From NCBI GenBank assembly GCA_947626355.1, contig CANQRV010000003.1, forward strand, positions 1 to 64,000: a DNA stretch of 64,000 nucleotides, given 5' to 3'. The DNA is from an uncultured Muribaculaceae bacterium. Lineage in GTDB: Bacteria > Bacteroidota > Bacteroidia > Bacteroidales > Muribaculaceae. Made by a program: the position numbers and the translations under genes. The notes beneath the pieces are model-generated. The model had not been told where the DNA came from. It worked only from the letters and a program-made list of their open reading frames with translations, and did not search any database. This document shows positions 29,858 to 39,002 of the stretch, one piece after another (the first letter of the stretch is position 1; each line of letters starts with the position of its first letter).

Positions 29858-31819
29858 TTAGATTTCTGAGGTTTGTAGTTTATTGAGTTCTTTCACGTTC
29901 TTCAGTGTGCGGAGTATCTCGCCGACATTCTTTGCCGTCGACACCGCGCCGCGTCCCTTGTAAGGGGGATTGCCGTCGTACATCTCCGAGAGGGAGCCGA
30001 CGCATCCTTCGGTCATCTCGTCTTCATATCCGATGAGCATACGCTCTATGAAGCCGACGCCGCTGACTCCGAACACCTTGAAATAGGCGTCGGCGTAGAA
30101 TCCGAAAAGCCAGGGGCGCGCCGGGCCCTGATGCACGGCATACTCCCTCTCCACTGGGCCGCCCACATAGGTGGGATTGTAGTTGAAGCTCTTGGGACTC
30201 AGCGAGCGGAGTCCCTTCGGAGTGAGCAGCTCGCGGGTGCAGAGGTCGAGCACGTTCTTACGCTGGCGGCGGTCGAGAGGTGAATATTCAAGTCCGATGG
30301 CTATCGCCATGTTGGGGCGCACCTCGAGGTCGGTGTATGTGCCGTTGACGTAATCGTAGAGATAGCCGAAATCGTTGAGGAACGTATCGACAAACGAAGC
30401 CTTGATTTTCTCGGCGAGCTCCTGGAGCTCTGCCACATACTCATGCTCGGAGCTCTCATGCTCATAGAGGGATATGAGGAATCTCACCGCGTTATACCAG
30501 AGGGCGTTGAACTCCAGGATGTAGCCTGTGCGCGGGATGATGGGCTTGCCGTTGATCGAGGCCGACAGCCAGCTCACAGGGCTGTGCTCGCCGTTGGTGG
30601 AGAGAAGGCCGTTGGAGTTGAAATAGAGGTTGGGCACCTTGCCGCCGCGTATCGTGTCGACAAGATACTTCACCGTGCGCCCGTATCTCTCGCGGCATGC
30701 GTTGCTGTCTTCCGAACGGCGATACTGCTGGATGGCCCATATGGTCCAGAGGGGGATGTCGGGAAGGTCGATCTCGCCGATGGTCTTGTCCTTGATGCCT
30801 TCGTCGAGAAACTTCTCGAGAGCCTTGAGGAACGTCTCCATGATGGCCTCGTAGTCCTCGCGGTGGTCGATGGCCAGAGTGCAGCCCGGCAGGGCGATGA
30901 GCTCGTCGCGCGCACGCACATTATACCAGGGATAGCCGGCCATGATGTAGAGGCCGTTCCTGTTTTTGAGATAGAACTGCTTGGCGGAGTTCTTCAGGCA
31001 GTTGTAGAAAGAGGTGCGGCATGTGCGTCCCTCGAGCTCCCTGGCGTAGACGGCGCTGAAGTCGGCGGGGTCGGCCTCGGTGGTGGATGCGGAGAATATC
31101 ACCGACTCTCCCTTCCTGATGGGAAGCTGGAAATAGCCGGGCACCCAGAGGTCTTCCTTGTAGGGGATGCCGCGGTCCTTGTCCTTGTAATACTCTATCC
31201 CTTTATACCAGTGGCCGTCGTTGACCCATTCGACCGGCTTGTTGAACTGCATGTAGAGGTTGGGGTAGCCGTCGTAGAGGCAGGTGGAGATTCCGTTGAC
31301 AGCCGGCTCCACGGCAGTGTTGATCACGCCGTTTTCCATGCAGAGGTCATTGGCGTTGCGGAAAGCCAGAAACGGACGGAACTGCAGGGTGGTGTCGGAG
31401 TGGGCGTCGACCAGCGTGTATTTGATGAGGATCCGGTTCTCATGCGAGATAAACACTTTCTCCTTGGTGAGCACCACGCCTCCCACACGGAACGTGACCG
31501 TGGGCACCGACTCGCAGTCGAACTCCCTTATGTATTTGTGGCCGTTCGGGCTGAACACGCCTTCTCCATACTGATGGAGCCCGAGATTGAACGGAGCGCC
31601 GTGCTGGATCACTGTCTCGTCGAGCGACGAGAGCAGGACATGGGCCTTGTCGTCCATCTCCGGAATCGGTATCACCAGCAACCCATGCTGCTTGCGTGTG
31701 TTGCAGCCCACTATCGTCGTGCAGTGGTAGGCACCCGACTTGTTGGTGCGGAGCATCTCCTTCGGTAGGCTTTGCTCCAGGTTTATCATGAGACTCTTGT
31801 CGAATTTAAGATAGCTCAT
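29858..31819 (-). CDS. Glycogen debranching enzyme (amylo-alpha-1,6-glucosidase)
   Basis: N-terminal GDE domain (GAYHCTTIVGCNTRKQHGLLV); AGYPWYNVRARDELIALPG; RPNMAIAIGLEYSPL; VYAVHQGPARPWLFG-like region (EYAVHQGPARPWLFGFYADAY). Confidence 0.9.
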   Translation of the reverse strand: MSYLKFDKSLMINLEQSLPKEMLRTNKSGAYHCTTIVGCNTRKQHGLLVIPIPEMDDKAHVLLSSLDETVIQHGAPFNLGLHQYGEGVFSPNGHKYIREFDCESVPTVTFRVGGVVLTKEKVFISHENRILIKYTLVDAHSDTTLQFRPFLAFRNANDLCMENGVINTAVEPAVNGISTCLYDGYPNLYMQFNKPVEWVNDGHWYKGIEYYKDKDRGIPYKEDLWVPGYFQLPIRKGESVIFSASTTEADPADFSAVYARELEGRTCRTSFYNCLKNSAKQFYLKNRNGLYIMAGYPWYNVRARDELIALPGCTLAIDHREDYEAIMETFLKALEKFLDEGIKDKTIGEIDLPDIPLWTIWAIQQYRRSEDSNACRERYGRTVKYLVDTIRGGKVPNLYFNSNGLLSTNGEHSPVSWLSASINGKPIIPRTGYILEFNALWYNAVRFLISLYEHESSEHEYVAELQELAEKIKASFVDTFLNDFGYLYDYVNGTYTDLEVRPNMAIAIGLEYSPLDRRQRKNVLDLCTRELLTPKGLRSLSPKSFNYNPTYVGGPVEREYAVHQGPARPWLFGFYADAYFKVFGVSGVGFIERMLIGYEDEMTEGCVGSLSEMYDGNPPYKGRGAVSTAKNVGEILRTLKNVKELNKLQTSEI

Positions 31820-31929
31820 TATGTCGATATTACGTTAGGTGTTTGTATTTCTTTGTCTGGTTGGGGCGCGCGGGGGCGCGCGGTAGAGGAGGATGCATTT
31901 AAAGCAGATTGACTCGACTTAAATATCTA

Positions 31930-31961
31930 CAAAGATATAGACCTTTTTTTATTCTGCCAAA
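31930..31961 (-). promoter_or_regulatory. Promoter for glycogen operon (TTTG-N20-TATCTTTG)
   Basis: Minus-strand TTTG (31961-31958), 20-bp spacer, TATCTTTG (31937-31930). Confidence 0.7.
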
Positions 31962-32032
31962 TATAATGAGATTAAATTTATCTTTTTAATGGAAAAAAGT
32001 CGTTTTTGTATTGTTTCGCTTCGTCAGTGTGT

Positions 32033-33472
32033 CTATTGCGGCACTGCATCGTCGTCGCCGTCTGCCACAAACGGCTGCCCGCTCTCCTCCGGCCTCTCGT
32101 CGTCATACACGTCTTCCGGAAGATTAAGCTCCGTCACCATGTGGGTGTTGAGCGTCGCCAGACTATCCTCAAACCATCCCTCGAGCTTCTCAAGCACATC
32201 CTTATATATCTCGGCGAAGCGAGGTATGAAATTCTTCTGCCCCACGTCGCCGATGCGGCGCAGCACTTCGCCCACCGACAGCTTGCCCACCTCAACTGCC
32301 GGCGCCACTCCTATGCGGTCGCGTGTCAGCATCACGTAGCTCAGCAGCCTGGCTTTTGTCATTACGTGGCAGAGGTTGGCCACGATTCTTATCGGTATGT
32401 CGTAGCGCGTGGAGATCTGTGTGCGCGTCAGAGGCGTCTTCCCGTCGAGAAACCGCCGGGCCACGACAGCCATGATGATCACCGCCACCTTGCGCGAATA
32501 GCTCGGGCTTATCTTCTGAAGGTCGCCGATGAAGTTGAAGGCAAACACGTTCTGCATCGAATAGGTGAGCACGCATCCGAAGAGCAGTATCAGCCACGAC
32601 AGCTGGAGCCATATCAGAAGCAGCGGCAGGAAGGAGAAGGATCCGTAGATGGCATTGTATTTCGACACGTAGATCTGGCCGTTGACGAAGAGCATCTGGA
32701 GAATCTGGAAGACCACGGCGCAGATCGCTCCCGACACCGCCGCATACCTGAACTGCACCTTGGTGTTGGGTATGAGGAAAAACGACAGACTGAAGGCGAG
32801 AAACGACAGGAATACCGGCGTCAGCTCGAGCATGATGTTGACCAACGGCGTCAGGAAGGCCAGCCGGATGTTGTCCTGCAGTGTCGTGGCCATGAATATC
32901 GAGACGCCGGCCGAGCATATCATCAACACCGGCACCATCATGCAGATGGCGATGTAGTCGGTGATTTTCTGATACATCGATCGGTTGCGCTTCACATCCC
33001 ATATCATGTTGAAAGCCTCCTCGATGTTGGAGAGCAGCGAGATGAGGGTCCAGAGCAGAAACACGATGCCGATGCCCACGAAGATGCCCGACGAGGCCTC
33101 CCTGAGATAGGAGTCGACAAAGGAATATGCCACCTCCAGAGCGCGGTGCTGACCGGGGAAGTAGGAATAGAGCTCCTGTTCGATGAGCTTCTGGAAACCG
33201 AATCCCCTCGCGATGGCGAATATCAGCGCTATGCAGGGCACTATGGCGAGCACCGTGGAGTAGGTGAGCGCCATCGACCTGTTCTGCAGGCCCCTGTCGA
33301 GAAAGCTTCTCACAGACAGGTTGGCGGTCTTGAGGATGCGTATGCCGGTGGTGTCGCGGGTATCGCTCCATACGCCGGTCCAGCAATAGGCCGCTATGCC
33401 CGCGGCTTTGTCGGCGAGCCGTGACAAAAATGACTTCGTGTGCTTGTTTTTTTCTGTACTGGTGTCAGCCAT
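32033..33472 (-). CDS. YihY/virulence factor BrkB family membrane protein (start at ATG 33472; ORF-track start 33631 lies in rnpB)
   Basis: NRSMALTYSTVLAIVPCIALIFAIARGFGF; VFLLWTLISLLSNIEEAFNMIWDVKRNRS; SFSFLPLLLIWLQLSWLILLFG. Confidence 0.88.
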   Translation of the reverse strand: MADTSTEKNKHTKSFLSRLADKAAGIAAYCWTGVWSDTRDTTGIRILKTANLSVRSFLDRGLQNRSMALTYSTVLAIVPCIALIFAIARGFGFQKLIEQELYSYFPGQHRALEVAYSFVDSYLREASSGIFVGIGIVFLLWTLISLLSNIEEAFNMIWDVKRNRSMYQKITDYIAICMMVPVLMICSAGVSIFMATTLQDNIRLAFLTPLVNIMLELTPVFLSFLAFSLSFFLIPNTKVQFRYAAVSGAICAVVFQILQMLFVNGQIYVSKYNAIYGSFSFLPLLLIWLQLSWLILLFGCVLTYSMQNVFAFNFIGDLQKISPSYSRKVAVIIMAVVARRFLDGKTPLTRTQISTRYDIPIRIVANLCHVMTKARLLSYVMLTRDRIGVAPAVEVGKLSVGEVLRRIGDVGQKNFIPRFAEIYKDVLEKLEGWFEDSLATLNTHMVTELNLPEDVYDDERPEESGQPFVADGDDDAVPQ

Positions 33473-33525
33473 CGGGATATCGGTGTTTTGGCGTGCCGTG
33501 GCATGTTGCGTCGCGGCGCGCCGGT

Positions 33526-33566
33526 AAAAAAGGGGGAGACGGAAATGCCGGGGCAATTCCGTCTCC
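33526..33566 (-). terminator. Intrinsic terminator of rnpB
   Basis: Minus strand GGAGACGGAA (33566-33557) ... TTCCGTCTCC (33544-33535) followed by CCCTTTTTT. Confidence 0.85.
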
Positions 33567-33573
33567 GACGATG

Positions 33574-33955
33574 GAAGCAGAAGCGTTGTAAGCCGGGTTA
33601 TGTGCCGCGCCGGTGGCGCGGTGTCGGTCATTTATCTACTTGCCTCGGCATAGCCTCGGCAATCAAGCAGCCTACCCCCCGGCAATGGACGAGCAGCCCT
33701 TGTCTGCCGGTATATTTGGCCTTGCAACTCATAGGATGTGCGGCCTCCGGTGTCGCCATCGGAGCCGGTGGGCTCTTACCCCGCCTTTTCACCCTTACCC
33801 GGAGCCGGGGCCCCGGGCGGTAGTTTTCTGTCACATTGTCCCCGACGTCGCCGCCGGCTTCCCGTTAGGAAATATGATGCTCTGTGTTGCCCGGACTTTC
33901 CTCTTCACGCCGCCCCGGAGGGCGCGCGTGCAGCGACCGACCGCGCTTCTGCCTG
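33574..33955 (-). ncRNA. rnpB: RNase P RNA component (bacterial type A)
   Basis: Minus strand contains GAGGAAAGTCCGGGCAACACAG near the 5' end and ACATAACCCGGCTTAC near the 3' end. P1 ends pair: GCAGAAGCG (33952-33944) with CGCTTCTGC (33585-33577). Exact ends estimated. Confidence 0.93.
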
Positions 33956-33964
33956 TTGCTTCTA

Positions 33965-34660
33965 TTATATAAGGTTTATCTGTCTGTCTTTGTTTATCGT
34001 CGTTTTCTCATTTGTAGCATGCCGGAGGCTGTTGAGCCTGCTCCGCACGTATGCCTCCACAACGTCGGCGCCCTGCTCCGCGCTCAGATGCGAGGTGTCG
34101 AGCGAGAGATGGTAGTTGTCGCAGTATCCCCACCGCCGGCCGGTGAAGTAGTTGTAATAGCTTTCCCGGCGTCGGTCGGCCGCGTGGGCCATATCGATCG
34201 CCTCGTCCATGCTCCGGGCGTCGCCGCGGGCAATGATGGCCCGGGCTCTCGATTCCGGCTCTGCGTGGAGGAATATGCTTATCAGCCTCGGGTTGTCGCG
34301 CAGCACGTAGTCGGCGGTGCGCCCCACAATCACGCATCCCGAGCGCTGCGCCAGCTTGCGTATCACCTCGCTCTGCGCCCTGTAGATGGCCTCCCCGCTC
34401 ATCGGGCTGCTGTAGCTTGTGGTAGTCAGCCCGTAGGCGGCCTGGAGCATCGACTTGAAGGCCGAGGGCCTGCGCTCGTCGGCGTTGGCGAATATATCCT
34501 TGGAGAAGCCGAGCTCCACGGAGGCCTCTACCATCAGCTCCTTGTCGTAGTATCGCAGCCCCAGACGCTCCGCCAGGATATGGCCGAGCTTGCGGCCGCC
34601 GCTCCCGAACTGGCGTCCGATCACGATCACTGTATTGTCTTCACTTTTCGCTTCCGACAT
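33965..34660 (-). CDS. Cytidylate kinase-like family protein
   Basis: VIVIGRQFGSGGRKLGHILAERLGLRYYDKELM; GCVIVGRTADYVLRDNPRLISIFLHA. Confidence 0.85.
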   Translation of the reverse strand: MSEAKSEDNTVIVIGRQFGSGGRKLGHILAERLGLRYYDKELMVEASVELGFSKDIFANADERRPSAFKSMLQAAYGLTTTSYSSPMSGEAIYRAQSEVIRKLAQRSGCVIVGRTADYVLRDNPRLISIFLHAEPESRARAIIARGDARSMDEAIDMAHAADRRRESYYNYFTGRRWGYCDNYHLSLDTSHLSAEQGADVVEAYVRSRLNSLRHATNEKTTINKDRQINLI

Positions 34661-34859
34661 CTGTTCATCTCTTTTTTCAATGCAAAATTAAATATAATTT
34701 GGCGTATTTTCTGCAAATATGAGTTTTTTTCTTCTTTTTTTATATTGTAAATCTGCCAAATGTTTTAATTTTGCATTCAGAAACTATCCCATGCCGCCGA
34801 TTTCGGCCCGCCAGCCGCGCCGAGACGGCTTCCTGCATGGGCTAAACCGACCTTTCATA

Positions 34860-35264
34860 ATGAACGATACGATAAAATCTCTTGGCAGGAATCCCGACGG
34901 CATGGCCGTCTACGAGGCTATTGTCAACTGTGCCTCCTCCGATGCCCGGGACATGGACGCGCTTGTCTCGCTCCTGACGAGCGTCGACACCACCGGGCAG
35001 TTTCTCGCAAGCTCCGCCCGTTATCTATGCGCCGTCGACCGTGAGGCGTTCGCTCCATGGATCACTCCTCTCATCGAGGGAGCCATCGACAAAGACCGCG
35101 AGCGCCGCTATATAGGCTCGCTGCTCGAGGCCATCTGGGGCCCCGACTGCCTCGCCAGAGCCGACGAGCTGCGGTTTTCCGACAATAATTTCCGCAGGAT
35201 ATATAAAAGGATATATCCGGCCGGACACGACATCCGGCTGGTAACACACGACAACGATAAATGA
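34860..35264 (+). CDS. Conserved hypothetical protein (start at ATG 34860 preferred)
   Basis: MNDTIKSLGRNPDGMAVYEAIVNCASSDARDMDALVSLL...; TAATTTTG promoter element at 34766-34773. Confidence 0.6.
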   Translation: MNDTIKSLGRNPDGMAVYEAIVNCASSDARDMDALVSLLTSVDTTGQFLASSARYLCAVDREAFAPWITPLIEGAIDKDRERRYIGSLLEAIWGPDCLARADELRFSDNNFRRIYKRIYPAGHDIRLVTHDNDK

Positions 35265-36103
35265 GATTGATGTTTTTCATGCTTGCGGCCTTTCTATGCT
35301 CTCTGCATCCGCAGGCCCAGACCAGAATTGAAGAAATGACACAGCAACAGCCAGACCCCGTGGTGGAGATCAAGACCACTCTGGGCGATATCAAGGTGAG
35401 ACTCTACAACGACACTCCGCTTCACCGCGACAATTTCCTGAAGCTTGTGGGCGAGGGTTTCTACGACGGCGTCCTCTTCCACAGGGTGATCGACGGATTC
35501 ATGGTGCAGACCGGTGACCCCGACTCCCGCGAGGCCGCCAAGGGCGCCCAGCTCGGCGGCGGCGACCCCGGCTACACCATCGAGGCCGAGATCGACTATC
35601 CGCGCCACTATCATAAATATGGAGCGCTCGCCGCTGCCCGCACCGGCGACAACGTGAATCCAGAACGCCGGAGCTCAGGCTCGCAGTTCTATATCGTCAC
35701 CGGCGCCACGGTGTCGGAACAGGAACTCGAGGCGCGCCACATGCGCGGCGCCGAGATGCGCATGCAGGCTTATTTCCAGGGTCTTGTCAGGGAAAACGGC
35801 GCGAGAATCGAGGAGCTCCAGAAAGCCGGCGACAAGGAAGGCCTCGAAGCCCTGCGTCAGGAGCTTATCAGGCAGACGGAGGAGAACGTTAAGGTCGATC
35901 CCATTCCCGAGAATATAAAGAAGGACTATCTCGAGCACGGCGGCACTCCCCATCTCGACGGACAGTATACTGTCTTCGGCGAGGTGGTGGAAGGTATGGA
36001 CGTGGTGGAAAAAATCCAGAAAGTGGCCACCGATTCCAGCGACCGGCCGATAGAGGACGTGAGGATTCTCTCGGCTAAAATCGTGAATAATGACCAAGAA
36101 TAA
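35261..36103 (+). CDS. Peptidyl-prolyl cis-trans isomerase, cyclophilin type, secreted
   Basis: Signal peptide; TTLGDIKVRLYNDTPLHRDNFLKLVGEGFYDGVLFHRVIDGFMVQTGDP; YTVFGEVVEGMDVVEKIQ. Confidence 0.93.
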   Translation: MRLMFFMLAAFLCSLHPQAQTRIEEMTQQQPDPVVEIKTTLGDIKVRLYNDTPLHRDNFLKLVGEGFYDGVLFHRVIDGFMVQTGDPDSREAAKGAQLGGGDPGYTIEAEIDYPRHYHKYGALAAARTGDNVNPERRSSGSQFYIVTGATVSEQELEARHMRGAEMRMQAYFQGLVRENGARIEELQKAGDKEGLEALRQELIRQTEENVKVDPIPENIKKDYLEHGGTPHLDGQYTVFGEVVEGMDVVEKIQKVATDSSDRPIEDVRILSAKIVNNDQE

Positions 36104-36147
36104 AAAGAATGGGGCTAAAGCCCTCAACACCATAACAGAACGAAGCC

Positions 36148-38178
36148 ATGAATGAGCTTGACAACGTGTCGCCTTCAGAGACGACCAACCCTATGCCGGC
36201 AGCCCCCGGGGCCGCTGTAGAATGCGGAAAGAAAGTAGAAGAATGCGCCGAGACAGAGTCTCCGGCTCTCGCTGTAGCGGAAGCCGCCGATAAGGCGGAG
36301 GGCGCTGGCGAATGTGCCGAGGCCGGCTTGCCGGCCCTTGAGGTGGCCGAGGGCGCCGATGAGCAGCAGGCACCCGCCGCCGAGACCTGCGCCGAGACGG
36401 AGTCGCCTGCCCTCGACATCGCCGGAGCGGCCGACGAGGCTGAGGAAGCACGCAACGTGCCCGACGTGCATTCGATGACCAAAGAGCAGATAGTCGCAGC
36501 CCTTCGCGACATATTGGAGCGCGACGACATGGAGGCCAACCGTGACGTGGCAGCCTTCAAGCAGGCATTCTATGCTCTCAAGACCCGCGAGAACCAGGCC
36601 CTCATGGCGGAGTTTGTCGAGAAAGGCAACGATCCCGCCGCTTTCACCGCTCCCGTCGACGAGCTCGAGAACGAGATGAGAGACCTCCTCGCCGACTTCC
36701 GCGAGCGCCGCAACGCCTATCTCGAGCGCAAGGAGGAGCAGCAGCGGCTCAACTATGAGGAGAAGAAGCGCGTGATCGCCGACATCAACGCCCTTGTGGA
36801 GGATATCGACAACATCAACCTGCGCTTTCCGAAATTCCAGGAGCTCCAGAGTGCCTTCAAGGCTATCGGTGAAGTGCCCGCCGGCTCCGACAACGAGCTA
36901 TGGAAGTCGTATCAGATCGCCGTCGAGCAGTTTTACGACCGCCTGAAGATGAATAAGGAGCTGCGCGATCTCGACTTCAGGAAAAACCTCGAGATCAAGA
37001 CGCGTCTGCTCGGCGAGGCCCGCGCCCTCGCCGAGCTGCCCGACCCGGTAGAGGCCTTCAAGCGTCTGCAGATGCTCCACGACGAGTGGAAGAAGACCGG
37101 CCCAGTGGCCAAGGAGCTCCGCGACAGTATCTGGGAAGACTTCCGCGCAGCCACAACCGTTGTCAACAAGCGCCATCAGGACTATTTCCAGAACCGCAAG
37201 GCAGAGGAGCAGGCCAACGAGGAGGCCAAGAGCGCTCTCTGCGAGGAGATCGAGGCTATCGACCTCGGCGCCCTCAAGTCGTTTGCCGACTGGGAGTCGA
37301 CCTCGCGCCGCATCATCGAGATGCAGCAGCGCTGGCGCGAGCTCGGTTTCGCGTCGCGCAGGTCGAACTCAAAGCTCTTCTCCCGATTCCGCAAGGCATG
37401 CGACGACTTCTTCCACTCCAAGGCCGACTATTACAAGGAGGTGAAGGAGAGCCTCAACACCAACCTCGAGAAGAAACGTGCCCTCTGCGCGAAGGCCGAG
37501 GCCATGCTCGCGCAGGCCGACCGGCGCAACGCCCACGAAGAGATGGTGGCCCTTCAGGCCGAGTGGAAGACCATCGGCCCCGTGCCCCGCAAGCGCAGCG
37601 ACGAGGTGTGGGAGCGGTTCTCCAAGGCATGCAACGCTTTCTTCGACGCCCGCAAGAAGCAGTCGTCGTCGCGTCGTGGCGACGAGAGCGCCAACCTCGC
37701 AGCCAAGAGGGAGATCATCGAGACCCTCAAGGCCATCAGCAGCGACACTCCGCGCAAGGACGCGATCGGCACTCTCCGCGAGCTTCAGGATAAATGGCAG
37801 GCCATCGGCCACGTGCCCTTCCGCATGAAAGACAAGCTATACGCCGAGTTCCGTGCCGAGCTCGACCGCCTCTACGGCGCCTTCGACGCCCATGAGTCGC
37901 GCCGCCGTATCAGCAATTATGCCGGACAGCTCAAGGAGATGGAGGGCGACACCCCCAGGATGAGCCGCGAGCGCGACCGTCTGCTCCGCGCCATCGACAC
38001 CAGGCGCGGCGAGCTCAAGACCTACGAGAACAACATGGGCTTCTTCAACGTGAAGTCGCAGGCCGGCAACTCAATGCTCAGGGATCTCGAGCGCCGCATC
38101 TCCCGCATCAAGGAAGAGATAGCGCAGCTCGAGGAGAAACTCGCCATGCTCGACGCAACTCCCGAGAGCTCGCGGTAA
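36148..38178 (+). CDS. DUF349 domain-containing protein with repetitive acidic N-terminus
   Basis: Repeated DUF349-like motifs (LQMLHDEWKKTGPVAKELRDSIWEDFRAATTVVNKRHQDYF; LQAEWKTIGPVPRKRSDEVWERFSKACNAFF; LQDKWQAIGHVPFRMKDKLYAEFRAELD). Confidence 0.88.
   Translation: MNELDNVSPSETTNPMPAAPGAAVECGKKVEECAETESPALAVAEAADKAEGAGECAEAGLPALEVAEGADEQQAPAAETCAETESPALDIAGAADEAEEARNVPDVHSMTKEQIVAALRDILERDDMEANRDVAAFKQAFYALKTRENQALMAEFVEKGNDPAAFTAPVDELENEMRDLLADFRERRNAYLERKEEQQRLNYEEKKRVIADINALVEDIDNINLRFPKFQELQSAFKAIGEVPAGSDNELWKSYQIAVEQFYDRLKMNKELRDLDFRKNLEIKTRLLGEARALAELPDPVEAFKRLQMLHDEWKKTGPVAKELRDSIWEDFRAATTVVNKRHQDYFQNRKAEEQANEEAKSALCEEIEAIDLGALKSFADWESTSRRIIEMQQRWRELGFASRRSNSKLFSRFRKACDDFFHSKADYYKEVKESLNTNLEKKRALCAKAEAMLAQADRRNAHEEMVALQAEWKTIGPVPRKRSDEVWERFSKACNAFFDARKKQSSSRRGDESANLAAKREIIETLKAISSDTPRKDAIGTLRELQDKWQAIGHVPFRMKDKLYAEFRAELDRLYGAFDAHESRRRISNYAGQLKEMEGDTPRMSRERDRLLRAIDTRRGELKTYENNMGFFNVKSQAGNSMLRDLERRISRIKEEIAQLEEKLAMLDATPESSR
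36242..36451 (+). repeat. Three degenerate in-frame repeats in the DUF349 protein N-terminus
   Basis: ECAETESPALAVAEAADKAEGA / ECAEAGLPALEVAEGADEQQAPA / TCAETESPALDIAGAADEAEEA. Confidence 0.6.
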
Positions 38179-38327
38179 GCGTCATAAGCCATCTCAGGCG
38201 GGGACCCCGGCACATTCCGGAGTCCCCGCCTCGAGGTTTCATAATCAGGAGCGCACGGACTGATTTCGCATGTATCAAGCAAAACGGCGTCTTCGGTTGT
38301 TAATATATAAAACCCAAACATCCGACA

Positions 38328-38933
38328 ATGAAAGGCCGAATGATCTTTAGCCAGTTGTTTCCAGTCACACTCGCGTTTGCCGGTCTGGGCTTAGAGGCCC
38401 GGGCGCAGACCGCCGACACCATACCCCGGACTTCTGTCAGCGACAGGATAGTATCCTGGCAGGCGAAGGCAGCCTCCGGCGACGCCGGAGCCATGCGTAT
38501 GCTCGCCGACTGCTACCGTCACGGCGACGGGGTGGAGCGCGACATGCGCGAGGCATGGCGCTGGTATGCCCTCGCCGCAAGCGGGGGAGACCTGGAGGCC
38601 GAATACGAGATCGGCTGCCTCTACCGCGACGGCAACGGCGTGAGACACGACATGAAGGAGGCCGCCTACTGGTTTCGCAAGGCGGCCCGAAACGGCCATC
38701 CGGAGGCGATGCTCAACATCGCGCGCCAGTTTGAGAATGGCGACGGTGTGCTTCCGGACTCCAGGATAGCCGCCGAATACTACTGGCGGGCAGCCTCGAG
38801 AGGCAATGCCGAGGCCGCCTCCCGCTATGCCGAGATGCTGCGCGACGGTATCGGCGTGAAGGCAGATCCCGCACAGGCCCGCAAATGGCAGGCGAAGGCC
38901 GACGCCCTGCGCAGGGAGAAGGCCACGCCATGA
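38328..38933 (+). CDS. Sel1-repeat (TPR-like) secreted protein
   Basis: Repeats AMRMLADCYRHGDGVERDMREAWRWYALAA / AEYEIGCLYRDGNGVRHDMKEAAYWFRKAA / AMLNIARQFENGDGVLPDSRIAAEYYWRAA. Confidence 0.88.
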   Translation: MKGRMIFSQLFPVTLAFAGLGLEARAQTADTIPRTSVSDRIVSWQAKAASGDAGAMRMLADCYRHGDGVERDMREAWRWYALAASGGDLEAEYEIGCLYRDGNGVRHDMKEAAYWFRKAARNGHPEAMLNIARQFENGDGVLPDSRIAAEYYWRAASRGNAEAASRYAEMLRDGIGVKADPAQARKWQAKADALRREKATP

Positions 38934-39002
38934 CCGGCGTCTCCCTCCGGTAAACAATCTTTTCACGATTCCATCACCTTCCGTTTTTTCAATCTCTTCC
39001 AC

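Noticed and set aside
30443-33424. 441-aa and 472-aa plus-strand ORFs opposite the debranching enzyme and BrkB genes
   Set aside because: Shadow ORFs with no recognisable domain; the minus-strand genes have clear family motifs and promoters.
33440-34750. Plus-strand ORFs (for example 33440-33823, 33613-33972, 33884-34750)
   Set aside because: They lie across rnpB and antisense to the cytidylate kinase-like gene; no protein signature.
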